DNA from: an uncultured Eubacteriales bacterium
GTDB taxonomy: Bacteria > Bacillota > Clostridia > Oscillospirales > CAG-272
Reading direction: 5' to 3'
NCBI GenBank assembly: GCA_934486825.1
Contig: CAKSQF010000004.1
Location: forward strand, 58,197-122,196
Length of the DNA stretch: 64,000 nucleotides
How positions within the stretch are numbered: the first letter of the stretch is position 1; every line of letters starts with the position of its first letter. Of the stretch, positions 16,911-25,134 are shown piece after piece. A program made the translations under genes and the position numbers. Under the pieces are notes generated by a model. The model saw only the letters and a program-made list of their open reading frames with translations, had not been told where the DNA came from and did not search any database.

Positions 16911-19235
16911 CTATCTGGTCTTCCCCGTTGTCTTTTTTCTTTTTACGATCAGTACAATTACAACCGCCGCAACGCACAGAAGAGCGGCGGAGCCGATCAC
17001 GATCGGCATAATTACCGACGGTTTGCTCTTTCCGTCGTCACCGGTCGGCTGATTGTCGGACGGATTGTCCGGCTGATTGTCGGGCGGATTAACCGGCGAC
17101 GAATCCTTTCCGTTTTCGGGGAAGAGATTTGTCCTTTCCCATTTGCGGAACAGATAGGCGTTTCCGGAAACGGTATACTCGCTGCCCGCAGGGTAGACGT
17201 TCTTGCCGTCGGTCCAGCCGATGCATATATAGCCTTTTTCGACAGCGCCGGTAGCCGGAAGAGTTATTTTCGTCGATTTTGCATACACCGACGGTTTGTT
17301 TCCCTGAAGCAGGAGCACCGCGCTGTTATCGTCAACCGTCCCGACCTCCGAGCGCGAACGGACGGCAACATACGACTTCTGATAATAATCGCCGTTCGTA
17401 TTTATCCCGATAAGAGTAATTACATTTATTGCGCCGTCCTCGGCGGAAAGCGCCGACTTCGGTATAACATAGCGGTTTTTGCCGTTCATTTCGAAAGCTT
17501 CCTTCACAGCAAGCTTTCCGTTCACATATATTTCGGCTGATCTGTGCGACGTATGCGTGGTAGTTACCGTCAGCACGAGATCCGAGCCGGAGGAAAGATC
17601 ATAGGCAAAATCGGCGGGATAGCCCGTGACCGCATACGGATCGGCGGCAAGCGTTCCGCCCGAGGCATATTCAAGCTTCATGGTAATCCTGTCCGAGCAT
17701 TTTATGCCCGAATTTTCCATATTCGGGTCGTGCTTCACCCACTGTCTGTCAAGCCACGACACCCGCCGATTCATCCACTTTTTCAGTATTTCGAACTCAC
17801 TTGTGTAATCCTTACAGCCGCCGCCCATATACCAGTTTTTCGGCATACCGTACTTTGCGCTGTCCCTGTCGGACTCCGCTTTTATATAATCATTGTATAT
17901 ATCCATTGAGTCCAGCATCTCGTCAACGAGATCGCGGACCTCTGCCCATCTGTCCTCAAGGAGCGCGATATAGTAGGGATCGCCGATCATCTTTATCCAC
18001 CATTCGGCTCTTCCGCCCATATAGAACCATGAGTTTGCGGGCATCCACTCCTTTGTCAGTGTCACCTGATTTCCGCAGCCGCCGTCAAAATCCCAGCAGG
18101 GTCCGAAATATATCTTTCCGTTATTTATATAGAAAAATATCGACAGGTGTCCGAACTCTATGTTCTTGAAAAGATTGAATACGATGTGGTAGTCTATGAA
18201 CGAATCCATATCGATAAATTCGCTGTAATGACGTCCGTCGGCGGTGCAGAAGTTCGGGGAATAGATTGCTTCCTCAAAATCGCTCAGCAGTTTTACCACA
18301 TAGTCGTACATTTCTTTATTCGTTTCAAGCGCCGACGGATTGTCTATCTGTATCGGCTTGCCGTGAGGGGTATAGAATTTCGTACAGTCCGAATCCATTC
18401 TCATATCATATTCTATGAGGTACCCCGAGGTTATATCAAAGTCCGAAGTATCGTAATATTCCGACACGGTATATTTTGTGATCTTCCCGCTCGCACTGCT
18501 TCTGAACTCGCCGCTCGTTACCCACGAGAGATTGTTTTTCATCTCGTCACCGAGCTTTTCGGCAACTTCCTTATCATATCCCTCCTTCTCCGCAATCGCA
18601 TCGGCAACATCTTCGGCGCGATCCTCCCAGTCGGGGATATCGACGCGTCCGCTTGCTATTCGCACGTTTTCGCAAAGAGTATATATTCCGCGGTATTCGC
18701 CGTTGAGATAAACGACCACCCATCTTGATTTGGTATATGTAAGCCCCATTCTTCCCGAAAGGTCGTATGTGAGCTTATTTCTCATGTTTGTGACATCGTA
18801 GTAGTTTGCGATGAGCACCCAGTGCTTGCTCTTCCCCATTCCGAGAAGATCGGCTTTTTTGTCAAGCTTGACCTTGTATGAATATTTGGCATTTTCGCCG
18901 AGACGTTTGTCGCTTGTTTCAAATGTCGAATTACCTCTGCAACGTATCTTTATCGCTCCGCCGTCGGTTGTATACTCGTTCGTGTATCCGGCAAACCTGT
19001 CGGTGAGCTTCATCTGCATCCTGCCAGTCTTGTAATAATCCTTGCTGTCCACGATTTCCCCGTCGTCTGTCGTGAGATATATCTCGGGCAGCGGTTCGTC
19101 CTTTTCCGAAAGGTCGGAGGCATACAGTGCGGTCGGCATCGGAAGCATGGCCACAGCCATCAGCACCGGCAACAGAACAAACAACAGCTTTCGTGCAATT
19201 TTCGTTCCGCATTTTTCCATTTTTTCAACAAACAT
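16911..19235 (-). CDS. CotH-family surface protein with repeat domain and membrane anchor (copy 2)
   Basis: A 774-residue paralogue of copy 1. It has a signal peptide (LLFVLLPVLMAVAMLPMPTALYA), the CotH domain (LPEIYLTTDDGEIVDSKDYY; IRCRGNST; SKHWVLIANYYDVTNMRNKL; GPCWDFDG), a beta domain, one repeat unit (YICIGWTDGKNVYPAGSEYT), a Pro/Asp/Asn linker (NPPDNQPDNPSDNQP) and a C-terminal helix with basic tail. The start at 19235 has GGGAGAA before it and fits the signal peptide; the open frame further upstream overlaps the promoter. First gene of the leftward pair. Both copies were probably made by tandem duplication. Confidence 0.88.
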   Translation of the reverse strand: MFVEKMEKCGTKIARKLLFVLLPVLMAVAMLPMPTALYASDLSEKDEPLPEIYLTTDDGEIVDSKDYYKTGRMQMKLTDRFAGYTNEYTTDGGAIKIRCRGNSTFETSDKRLGENAKYSYKVKLDKKADLLGMGKSKHWVLIANYYDVTNMRNKLTYDLSGRMGLTYTKSRWVVVYLNGEYRGIYTLCENVRIASGRVDIPDWEDRAEDVADAIAEKEGYDKEVAEKLGDEMKNNLSWVTSGEFRSSASGKITKYTVSEYYDTSDFDITSGYLIEYDMRMDSDCTKFYTPHGKPIQIDNPSALETNKEMYDYVVKLLSDFEEAIYSPNFCTADGRHYSEFIDMDSFIDYHIVFNLFKNIEFGHLSIFFYINNGKIYFGPCWDFDGGCGNQVTLTKEWMPANSWFYMGGRAEWWIKMIGDPYYIALLEDRWAEVRDLVDEMLDSMDIYNDYIKAESDRDSAKYGMPKNWYMGGGCKDYTSEFEILKKWMNRRVSWLDRQWVKHDPNMENSGIKCSDRITMKLEYASGGTLAADPYAVTGYPADFAYDLSSGSDLVLTVTTTHTSHRSAEIYVNGKLAVKEAFEMNGKNRYVIPKSALSAEDGAINVITLIGINTNGDYYQKSYVAVRSRSEVGTVDDNSAVLLLQGNKPSVYAKSTKITLPATGAVEKGYICIGWTDGKNVYPAGSEYTVSGNAYLFRKWERTNLFPENGKDSSPVNPPDNQPDNPSDNQPTGDDGKSKPSVIMPIVIGSAALLCVAAVVIVLIVKRKKTTGKTR
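18613..18707. repeat. 95-nt direct repeat, copy 2 (within CotH genes)
   Basis: Identical to 16271-16365; see that entry. Spacing between the copies is 2342 nt. Confidence 0.9.
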
Positions 19236-19290
19236 CTTCAATTCTCCCAAAATAAAGATAGTTTTTTGCAAATCAGAGTCTAACTGTACT

Positions 19291-19319
19291 ATTCTAACAC
19301 AAACATCCCGAAATGTCAA
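19291..19319 (-). promoter_or_regulatory. Promoter of the CotH pair
   Basis: Minus strand TTGACA (19319-19314), 17 nt, TAGAAT (19296-19291). Confidence 0.8.
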
Positions 19320-19417
19320 CACCGATTTGTTCATTTTTCCGAAAAATCGACAGCCTTGCGGCTGTAACGTCTTATCGGGAAAGCCAAACCGCCGTTCGGA
19401 TTTCACACCGAAAAATA

Positions 19418-19446
19418 TTGAAAAAAAGCACAGACTGTGATATAAT
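19418..19446 (+). promoter_or_regulatory. Promoter of HAD-bioY
   Basis: TTGAAA (19418-19423), 17 nt, TATAAT (19441-19446), 30 nt before the start. Confidence 0.8.
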
Positions 19447-19475
19447 AACAGCAGTTTGTTTTAAGGAGTCACACA

Positions 19476-20240
19476 ATGCCGGAATTGTTTTCAAATCCAT
19501 TACTCAAAGGGATCGATACCGTTCTGTTCGATCTGGACGGGACCCTTCTCCCCACAGAGCAGAAGCCGTTCGTCAAAAGGTATTTCGGACTTTTATCCCA
19601 AAGCCTTACCGAAAAAGGCTTTGACGCCGACAAAGCCATAAAAGCGATTATGAAGGGGCTTAGCGCAATGACGGCAAACGACGGAGCCGTAACAAACAGC
19701 ACCCTTTTCGAAGATGTTGTCAGAACTGTATACGGAAATACCGCCGAAAGCTTCATATCGGCGCTTCTCGACTTTTATGCCACCGATTTCGACAAAGCAA
19801 AGGATGTTGCCGATGTCGCAAAAATAAAAGCAAACAGAGTTGCCGAAAGGATCGGGGCGCTCCGCGACAGAGGGATAAAAACCGTTCTTGCGACAAACCC
19901 GGTCTTTCCGAGGATTGCGCTTGACGTGCGTCTTTCGTGGATCGGACTTACCGACCGCGACTTCGAACACATAACCGACTATGAAAACAGCAGCTTCTGC
20001 AAGCCGGACACCGGATATTACCGCGAAATTCTTTCGACTGTCGGCAAAGAACCGCAGAATTGCATAATGATCGGAAACAACGTCTGCGAAGACATGGCTG
20101 CGGCAGGACTCGGGATAAAATGCTTTCTTGTCACCGACTTTCTCGAAAACCCGGACGGCAGCGACATCGAAGGCTACACACACCGGAGCGTTGACGAAAT
20201 GTTCGGTATTCTGGAACAAGGTGCGGGGTGCGTAAAATGA
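19476..20240 (+). CDS. HAD-superfamily hydrolase
   Basis: A 254-residue haloacid dehalogenase-type phosphatase. Motif I is VLFDLDGTLLP (nucleophile Asp19), motif II lies in VLATNPVFP, and the C-terminal motif is MIGNNVCEDMAAAGLG. A helical cap sits between motifs I and II (subclass I). The family dephosphorylates small phosphorylated metabolites; the substrate is unknown. AAGGAG precedes the ATG. Its stop overlaps the bioY start by 4 nt, so the two are coupled. Confidence 0.85.
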   Translation: MPELFSNPLLKGIDTVLFDLDGTLLPTEQKPFVKRYFGLLSQSLTEKGFDADKAIKAIMKGLSAMTANDGAVTNSTLFEDVVRTVYGNTAESFISALLDFYATDFDKAKDVADVAKIKANRVAERIGALRDRGIKTVLATNPVFPRIALDVRLSWIGLTDRDFEHITDYENSSFCKPDTGYYREILSTVGKEPQNCIMIGNNVCEDMAAAGLGIKCFLVTDFLENPDGSDIEGYTHRSVDEMFGILEQGAGCVK

Positions 20241-20782
20241 CAAACAGAAAAAATCACATCTGTATAGTACAGATGGTCAATATCGCTCTTTTTGCGGCAA
20301 TAATCACCGTATGCAGTCAGATAACAATAAAGCTGCCGACAGCGGTTCCGGTAACTCTCCAGACCGCGGGCGTATGCATGGCTGCCGCACTGCTCGGTCC
20401 GCTCGGCGGAACGGCATCGGTCGCGGTATACATAATGCTCGGAGCCTTCGGACTTCCGGTCTTTTCAGGCTTTTCGGGAGGAATCGGACACATATACGGA
20501 CCGACAGGCGGTTTTATAATGGGCTTTCTTCCCGCCGCATTTGTGACAGGACTGATAGTCAGAAGGTACGGAGCCAAACTGATATCTCTGATTCCCGCAA
20601 TGATCTCGGGAGTTGCCGTCTGCTATCTTACCGGGTGTCTGTGGTATGCCGTAACGACCGGGGTCTCTCTCAAGGCTACATTTCTTGCGTGCGTGTTCCC
20701 CTTTATACTTCCCGACGCCGTAAAGATTGTTCTCTCCGCGCTCGTCTGCCGCAGGCTTGCGAAATACATCAAAAAGAAATGA
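20237..20782 (+). CDS. bioY: Biotin transporter BioY (ECF substrate-binding subunit)
   Basis: A 181-residue membrane protein with about six helices, the S component of an ECF-type biotin importer. It shows the family features LPTAVPVTLQTAGVCMAAALLGP, SVAVYIMLGAFGLPVFSGF and GPTGGFIMGFLPAAF. The ATG at 20237 overlaps the HAD stop (ATGA); an in-frame GTG at 20228 is an alternative. No ECF ATPases are nearby, so it would use shared EcfAAT modules encoded elsewhere, as usual for group II systems. A terminator follows directly. Confidence 0.93.
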   Translation: MTNRKNHICIVQMVNIALFAAIITVCSQITIKLPTAVPVTLQTAGVCMAAALLGPLGGTASVAVYIMLGAFGLPVFSGFSGGIGHIYGPTGGFIMGFLPAAFVTGLIVRRYGAKLISLIPAMISGVAVCYLTGCLWYAVTTGVSLKATFLACVFPFILPDAVKIVLSALVCRRLAKYIKKK

Positions 20783-20784
20783 AC

Positions 20785-20815
20785 AAATCCCCGTTACCGA
20801 CCGTAACGGGGATTT
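20785..20815. terminator. Bidirectional terminator, bioY / tauE-like
   Basis: AAATCCCCGTTAC (20785-20797) pairs with GTAACGGGGATTT (20803-20815), followed by TGCTGTTTT. Confidence 0.85.
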
Positions 20816-20822
20816 TGCTGTT

Positions 20823-21584
20823 TTATCCGACAAGCGACGAGAGCGCATCCGCGCAGTTGAAAAGTCCGCTCGCCGCCATCATCACGCAGACCGCCTTTCT
20901 GATCTTTGCGCCGTCCATTTTATCGAAAACGCGGCTTCCGACAAACACGCCCGCCGCGACGCCGACAAGTCCGACCGCAAAAAAGGCAAATGTATTTGCG
21001 CCGGCAAATCCGGCTGACAGCTTCACGCCCACCGAATATATATTTGACAGTGCGAAATACGCCTGTATTGTCGCCATATACGTTTTGGTGTCCTTTTCCG
21101 ATTCCATATAATACACAACGACCGGAGGTCCGCCCATCGAAAAAAGTCCGCCGAGTATCCCGGACAGCACGCCTGCAATCAGTCCGGCAGGACGCGTGGC
21201 TCTTATATGTATTCTGTCGGCGAAGAAGAAGAAATATATGCCCATCAGTACAAGCGCCGCACCGAGCATAAGCTTCAGAAGTGCGTCGGCACTGCCCTTT
21301 ATCATATTTACCGAGACATAGGTCGAAACGACGCACCCGACAAGCGGAAATATCAGATTTTTCAGGTCAACCGACCGAAAAAGCCGGACGGCTACCGAAA
21401 GCGACATCGAAAGCGCAAGCATTGAGCTGAGGATGTTTGCCTCGCCGTAGGTTCCCATTATATAAGGAAGAAAAGTAATTGCGAATATTCCGAAGCCGAA
21501 GCCCGAAACGCGCTGAACAAAGCTTGCGCAAAAGGATATGAGTATTACAAGCAAAGCCTGCCATACCGGAAAAGTCAACCTCAC
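20823..21584 (-). CDS. TauE/SafE-family membrane transporter
   Basis: A 253-residue membrane protein with about eight helices. It has the family two-half arrangement, with SFVQRVSGFGFGIFAITFLP in the first half and GLIAGVLSGILGGLFSMGGPPVVVYY in the second. TauE/SafE proteins export sulfite, sulfoacetate or other organic anions; the substrate here is unknown. It begins 13 nt after an RNHCP-domain gene on the same strand and ends at the terminator shared with bioY. Confidence 0.9.
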   Translation of the reverse strand: MRLTFPVWQALLVILISFCASFVQRVSGFGFGIFAITFLPYIMGTYGEANILSSMLALSMSLSVAVRLFRSVDLKNLIFPLVGCVVSTYVSVNMIKGSADALLKLMLGAALVLMGIYFFFFADRIHIRATRPAGLIAGVLSGILGGLFSMGGPPVVVYYMESEKDTKTYMATIQAYFALSNIYSVGVKLSAGFAGANTFAFFAVGLVGVAAGVFVGSRVFDKMDGAKIRKAVCVMMAASGLFNCADALSSLVG

Positions 21585-21597
21585 AGACCTTCTTTCG

Positions 21598-21927
21598 TTA
21601 TCCGAGCGGGTTTACGGTAAGCTTTATGAGCAGAGCCGGATCGTCCGGAACATTACCGTCAAGTGCCGCCCTGTTACGGTGTATTTCACCGCATTTCAGA
21701 CATTTGTGTATGATTATAAATCCCTTTCTCGGATCGGTTATTACCGAGATCGGCTCCATCATCCCTCTGCACTCGTTTGCTCTGTCGCCCGGCATCACAT
21801 CGACATGAAGCGACCACAGGCAATACGGACAATGATTGCGGGAGGTTTTCATAAGTGCCGGCACCTCTCTGCCGCAGTTGAGGCAGACAAATCCGTCATC
21901 TTTTTTCTGAAATCTTTTTGTTTCCAT
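21598..21927 (-). CDS. RNHCP-domain zinc-binding protein
   Basis: A 109-residue protein with two CxxC pairs (FVCLNCGREV and HKCLKCGEIH) around the diagnostic SRNHCPYC sequence, followed by HVDVMPGDRANECRGMMEPI. This is the RNHCP domain, named for its motif; its function is unknown, though the Cys pattern suggests zinc binding. The ATG at 21927 is chosen because the domain begins soon after it; the open frame extends 54 codons upstream but with unlikely composition. It precedes the TauE-like gene by 13 nt. Confidence 0.85.
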   Translation of the reverse strand: METKRFQKKDDGFVCLNCGREVPALMKTSRNHCPYCLWSLHVDVMPGDRANECRGMMEPISVITDPRKGFIIIHKCLKCGEIHRNRAALDGNVPDDPALLIKLTVNPLG

Positions 21928-22109
21928 AATACAGCCGTAATCCGCTCCCGTCAAAAAATTAAAAATACGATTTTCATGTATATGCGCAAAAATATTGCAC
22001 AAACTTCTGTCAGAGCAACCGTGCGAAAACGGTCGTCTTTGCGGAGGCGGCAATCTGCCGCGCCGCGCACAACATCTTGTTTGGCTCAACGAGCCGAAAG
22101 GAACAAACC

Positions 22110-22646
22110 ATGCTTAAAAACAGATTTTCACGCATATGTGTTTTTGTTGCCGCGCTCTCGCTTCTGACAGCGTTTGCAATGCCTGTTTTTGCCGATACAG
22201 ACAGCGCCCCGCACATTTCGGCGGGACTTGAAAGCACCCTCGGCGATCTCGACGGCGACGGCTGGATAGAAGACAACGACGACGGCAGCGACGACGGTCT
22301 GATGAGCTTTGCCGACATCGACGGACAGGACATTATCATGCTCTCGGGCAGCTCTCCCCTTTCGGGAACAGAGACAACACCCGGATCATCGACAACCTCC
22401 GATATAACGACCCCGGGCAGTGAAAGCAGTTCAACCCCCGAAAGCTCAGCCGGTCCGACGACCGGCATGCCCGCCACCACACGACCGCTCACCTCGAACG
22501 CGCCGGTAACAACCGGTGCAGACAACAGCGATGACGGCGGCTTCAACTGGATCGGGCTTGTTGTCGGACTGCTGATAGCAGCGGCAGTGATACTGCTCGT
22601 CATCCTTCTCATCCCGAAAAAGCAGAACGACGAAACAAACAGATAA
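22110..22646 (+). CDS. Acidic Ser/Thr-rich surface protein with Ca-loop motif and C-terminal helix
   Basis: A 178-residue protein with a cleavable signal peptide (ending VFADTDSA), a short acidic region holding an EF-hand or dockerin-like loop DLDGDGWIEDND and FADIDGQDIIML, a Ser/Thr/Pro linker of ~75 residues, and a C-terminal membrane helix (WIGLVVGLLIAAAVILLVILL) with a basic tail. It is predicted to sit outside, anchored by the helix. No family was recognised. AAAGGAAC precedes the ATG; a small GGCTC/GAGCC stem sits just upstream. The 180-nt upstream gap shows no convincing promoter. Confidence 0.75.
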   Translation: MLKNRFSRICVFVAALSLLTAFAMPVFADTDSAPHISAGLESTLGDLDGDGWIEDNDDGSDDGLMSFADIDGQDIIMLSGSSPLSGTETTPGSSTTSDITTPGSESSSTPESSAGPTTGMPATTRPLTSNAPVTTGADNSDDGGFNWIGLVVGLLIAAAVILLVILLIPKKQNDETNR

Positions 22647-22667
22647 AGCATATGCAAACCGGAAAAA

Positions 22668-22692
22668 GGCGGGTGGACACACCCGCCCGATT
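22668..22692. terminator. Bidirectional terminator, surface protein / hprK
   Basis: GGCGGGTG (22668-22675) pairs with CACCCGCC (22680-22687), then CGATTTTT; the minus strand continues TTTTTCC. Confidence 0.9.
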
Positions 22693-22720
22693 TTTCGTCT
22701 GCCGCCCTGCCGCAGTCGAT

Positions 22721-23665
22721 TCAGTCCTCCGACGGATGCGGCTCCGAGCCGTATCTCTCCATAAGCCGTTTGTTGAACTCCTCGGCAGTGTTGTAACCCA
22801 TCTTTTTCTGCCTGTGATTCATCGCAGCGATCTCAAGAATAATCGCAAGGTTTCTGCCCGGTCTTACCGGGATCGTTATTTTCGGGACCATAATCCCGAG
22901 AATTTCCTCACATTCGGTCTCAAGTCCGAAGCGATCGTAATTTTTTTCGCTGTCCCACGGCTCAAGAGCGACAACGAGATCGATCTTTTCGGTCATCTTG
23001 ACCGCTCCCATACCGAAAATGCGTCTGACATCGACTATTCCGATGCCGCGCAGCTCTATATAGTGTCTTATCAGCTCGGGCGCCGAGCCGACAAGTGTCT
23101 TTGCCGACACTTTTTTTATCTCGACCGCATCATCGGCTATAAGACGGTGTCCTCTTTTGACAAGCTCGATTGCGGTCTCGCTTTTTCCGATCCCGCTGTC
23201 GCCGGTCAGCATGACTCCCTCGCCGTAAATCTCGACGAAAACTCCGTGAGTCGTGATCCTCGGTGCAAGCGACACGCTCAGTGACGCGATAAGCGCCGCC
23301 ATGAATTCGGAGGTGGAAAGTGACGAGCGCAGAAGCGGTATATCATATCTGACAGCCGAGTTTATAAACCAATCGTCAACCGGAAGACTGCGGGTGATTA
23401 CGATTGCGGCGGGCGAATGTTCCATGAACTGTGAAACGCTCGCACGGTATCCGTCCTCGGGAAGGCTTTGCAGATAGAGGCTTTCGACATTTCCGATTAT
23501 CTCAATGCGTCTCGGCTCGAAATGATCGAAAAATCCCGCAAGACAGAGTCCCGGACGGTTTACGTCCATACAGTCGATGCGGACATCGCGGTCAGGCATA
23601 TGCAGAACCTGAAGATTGAACTCGGTAATAAGGTTCCCGAGCGAAACCGAATAAAGATCGGACAT
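22721..23665 (-). CDS. hprK: HPr kinase/phosphorylase
   Basis: A 314-residue sensor enzyme that phosphorylates HPr at Ser46 with ATP or pyrophosphate and reverses the reaction, controlling carbon catabolite repression in low-GC Gram-positives. The Walker A GDSGIGKS (residues 155-162) is followed by ETAIELVKRGHRLIADDAVEI, and the HprK signature region is around ELRGIGIVDVRRIFG. Length is normal (310-320). Single gene with its own promoter. A candidate substrate lacking the active His lies at 31183-31419. Confidence 0.96.
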   Translation of the reverse strand: MSDLYSVSLGNLITEFNLQVLHMPDRDVRIDCMDVNRPGLCLAGFFDHFEPRRIEIIGNVESLYLQSLPEDGYRASVSQFMEHSPAAIVITRSLPVDDWFINSAVRYDIPLLRSSLSTSEFMAALIASLSVSLAPRITTHGVFVEIYGEGVMLTGDSGIGKSETAIELVKRGHRLIADDAVEIKKVSAKTLVGSAPELIRHYIELRGIGIVDVRRIFGMGAVKMTEKIDLVVALEPWDSEKNYDRFGLETECEEILGIMVPKITIPVRPGRNLAIILEIAAMNHRQKKMGYNTAEEFNKRLMERYGSEPHPSED

Positions 23666-23722
23666 AACATTTCATCCTTCCGTTTGATACAAAAACGCAG
23701 ATTAACGGTCATTGTTACTTAT

Positions 23723-23751
23723 ATGATAATGTTTTTTTGAGCATTTGTCAA
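23723..23751 (-). promoter_or_regulatory. Promoter of hprK
   Basis: Minus strand TTGACA (23751-23746), 17 nt, TATCAT (23728-23723). Confidence 0.8.
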
Positions 23752-23780
23752 GATTATCTCAAAAAAATTTGAAATTGCAC

Positions 23781-23809
23781 TTGACAAGCGAAACTATTTG
23801 TGATATACT
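23781..23809 (+). promoter_or_regulatory. Promoter of the tRNA gene (and probably secG)
   Basis: TTGACA (23781-23786), 17 nt, TATACT (23804-23809), 32 nt before the tRNA. Confidence 0.85.
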
Positions 23810-23841
23810 TATGAAGCTTTACGAGCAGATCCCGAAATTGA

Positions 23842-23918
23842 GGGCCATTAGCTCAGTTGGTCAGAGCTACCGGCTCATAACCGGTTGGTCCGGGGTTCGA
23901 GTCCCTGATGGCCCACCA
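23842..23918 (+). tRNA. tRNA with CAT anticodon (Met or lysidine-type Ile2)
   Basis: The 77-nt cloverleaf has acceptor arms GGGCCAT/ATGGCCC, a D-arm with AGCTCAGTTGG, anticodon stem CCGG/CCGG with loop CTCATAA, a T-arm with GGTTCGAGTC, and an encoded CCA end. The anticodon is CAT. The GGCTCATAACC anticodon arm resembles Bacillota tRNA-Ile2 as much as elongator tRNA-Met; the sequence alone does not settle which. Confidence 0.93.
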
Positions 23919-23994
23919 TAACTCTTCAAATGTCGGGATCACAATGAACGAGTCGGCTTTTCGCCGACGGAATTTTTTCGGAGGAAATGATACT

Positions 23995-24423
23995 ATGACT
24001 GAAGTAGTAGTGACGATCGTCGGTGTGATTCTGATTATCCTTGCTGTTATACTTGTCGTTGCCGTTCTCATGCAGAGCGCAAAGAATTCGCGTATGTCCG
24101 GCGTTGTTTCCGGTGGCGGAGCCGAAACTTTCTTCGGCAAATACAAAGGCAAGACCATTGATAAAAAGCTCAATACCCTCACGCTTGTGCTGGCGCTTGT
24201 TTTTGTCGGTGTTGTTGTTGCACTGTATATCATACAGCCCGGCAGAGGTAAGGTCGATTACGGCAATCAGGATGATATCTTCAAAAACGTAACGACTGCG
24301 GTTACTACCGCTGCGGGAACCAACGGCGATAAAGAGCCCGAGGTAACCACCGGTGCGGCCACGACGGCTGCAGCGACCGACAAGGAACCCGAGGTAACGA
24401 CTGTCGAAGCTCCCGAAAAGTAA
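23995..24423 (+). CDS. secG: Preprotein translocase subunit SecG with Thr-rich tail
   Basis: A 142-residue protein. Residues 1-75 are a normal SecG: a first membrane helix (VGVILIILAVILVVAVLMQS), the loop AKNSRMSGVVSGGGAETFFGK, and a second helix (LVLALVFVGVVVALYII). SecG helps the SecYEG channel export proteins. A tail of ~50 residues made of Thr, Ala, Glu and two copies of KEPEVTT follows, which ordinary SecG lacks. Both SecG termini face outward, so the tail should be extracellular. GGAGGAA precedes the ATG. No promoter or terminator lies between the tRNA and secG, so read-through transcription is likely. Confidence 0.92.
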   Translation: MTEVVVTIVGVILIILAVILVVAVLMQSAKNSRMSGVVSGGGAETFFGKYKGKTIDKKLNTLTLVLALVFVGVVVALYIIQPGRGKVDYGNQDDIFKNVTTAVTTAAGTNGDKEPEVTTGAATTAAATDKEPEVTTVEAPEK

Positions 24424-24449
24424 TACCGCTTTCGGATGTGTAAAATATT

Positions 24450-24495
24450 GCTCCCGTTTATCCTTTTTTAAGGATCCGGGAGCGTATTTTTTTTG
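24450..24495 (+). terminator. Terminator after secG
   Basis: GCTCCCG (24450-24456) pairs with CGGGAGC (24477-24483); inner TCCTT/AAGGA also pair; GTATTTTTTTT follows. Confidence 0.9.
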
Positions 24496-24524
24496 CCTAT
24501 AAGTCACATATTGTCTGTTTTTGC

Positions 24525-24553
24525 TTGACAAAAACTTGTGAATATGTTACAAT
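24525..24553 (+). promoter_or_regulatory. Promoter of mrnC
   Basis: TTGACA (24525-24530), 17 nt, TACAAT (24548-24553). The ~120-nt leader to 24679 shows no recognised element. Confidence 0.8.
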
Positions 24554-24679
24554 AGACAAATCAGAACGTCGGGAATCGGACATACATCGGTACTGATTAC
24601 CGAAAAGCGATGCTGCGGACGCACGTCCGGTCACCGACACCCCGAACGGACAACAAAAGCCGCCTGAAAGGAAAAAGAT

Positions 24680-25075
24680 ATGAATCCTCTGCAAATACCG
24701 TCAGCCGACCTTGCTTATCTCGGCGATGCGGTCATAGAGCTTCTTGTAAGGGAGCATCTGATAAAGGAAGGTCACAGCGGTGCGGGGAGGCTGAACGCGA
24801 TGGCAAAAGATTATGTGACCGCCGCCGCACAGGCGGAAGCCGCCGCAAAGATTCTTCCCCTTCTCAGCGAAGAAGAGACGGGAGTATACAGACGCGGGCG
24901 CAACCAAAGCAGACCGTCGGTACCGCCGGGTTCGACCGCCGCGCAATACCGGGCGGCAACCGCATTTGAGGCGTTGTTTGCCTACCTTTGGCTGAAGGGC
25001 GACCGTTCACGTGCCGATGAACTGTTCACTGCAGCTTATATATCCGACGGCGCGTACGACGGTTCGTCGGAATAA
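24680..25075 (+). CDS. mrnC: Mini-ribonuclease III
   Basis: A 131-residue RNase III catalytic domain without the double-stranded RNA binding domain, as in B. subtilis MrnC, which matures 23S rRNA ends. The catalytic motif is LAYLGDAVIELLVREHL, with the second acidic cluster in YRAATAFEALFAYLWLKG, and the basic YRRGRNQ region lies between. GAAAGGAAA precedes the ATG. A ROK-family kinase gene follows 59 nt downstream. Confidence 0.92.
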   Translation: MNPLQIPSADLAYLGDAVIELLVREHLIKEGHSGAGRLNAMAKDYVTAAAQAEAAAKILPLLSEEETGVYRRGRNQSRPSVPPGSTAAQYRAATAFEALFAYLWLKGDRSRADELFTAAYISDGAYDGSSE

Positions 25076-25134
25076 ATTTCGGACAATATTGCATCAAATA
25101 ATTATACCAATAAAAAGAAAGAGAGAAAAGCAGT

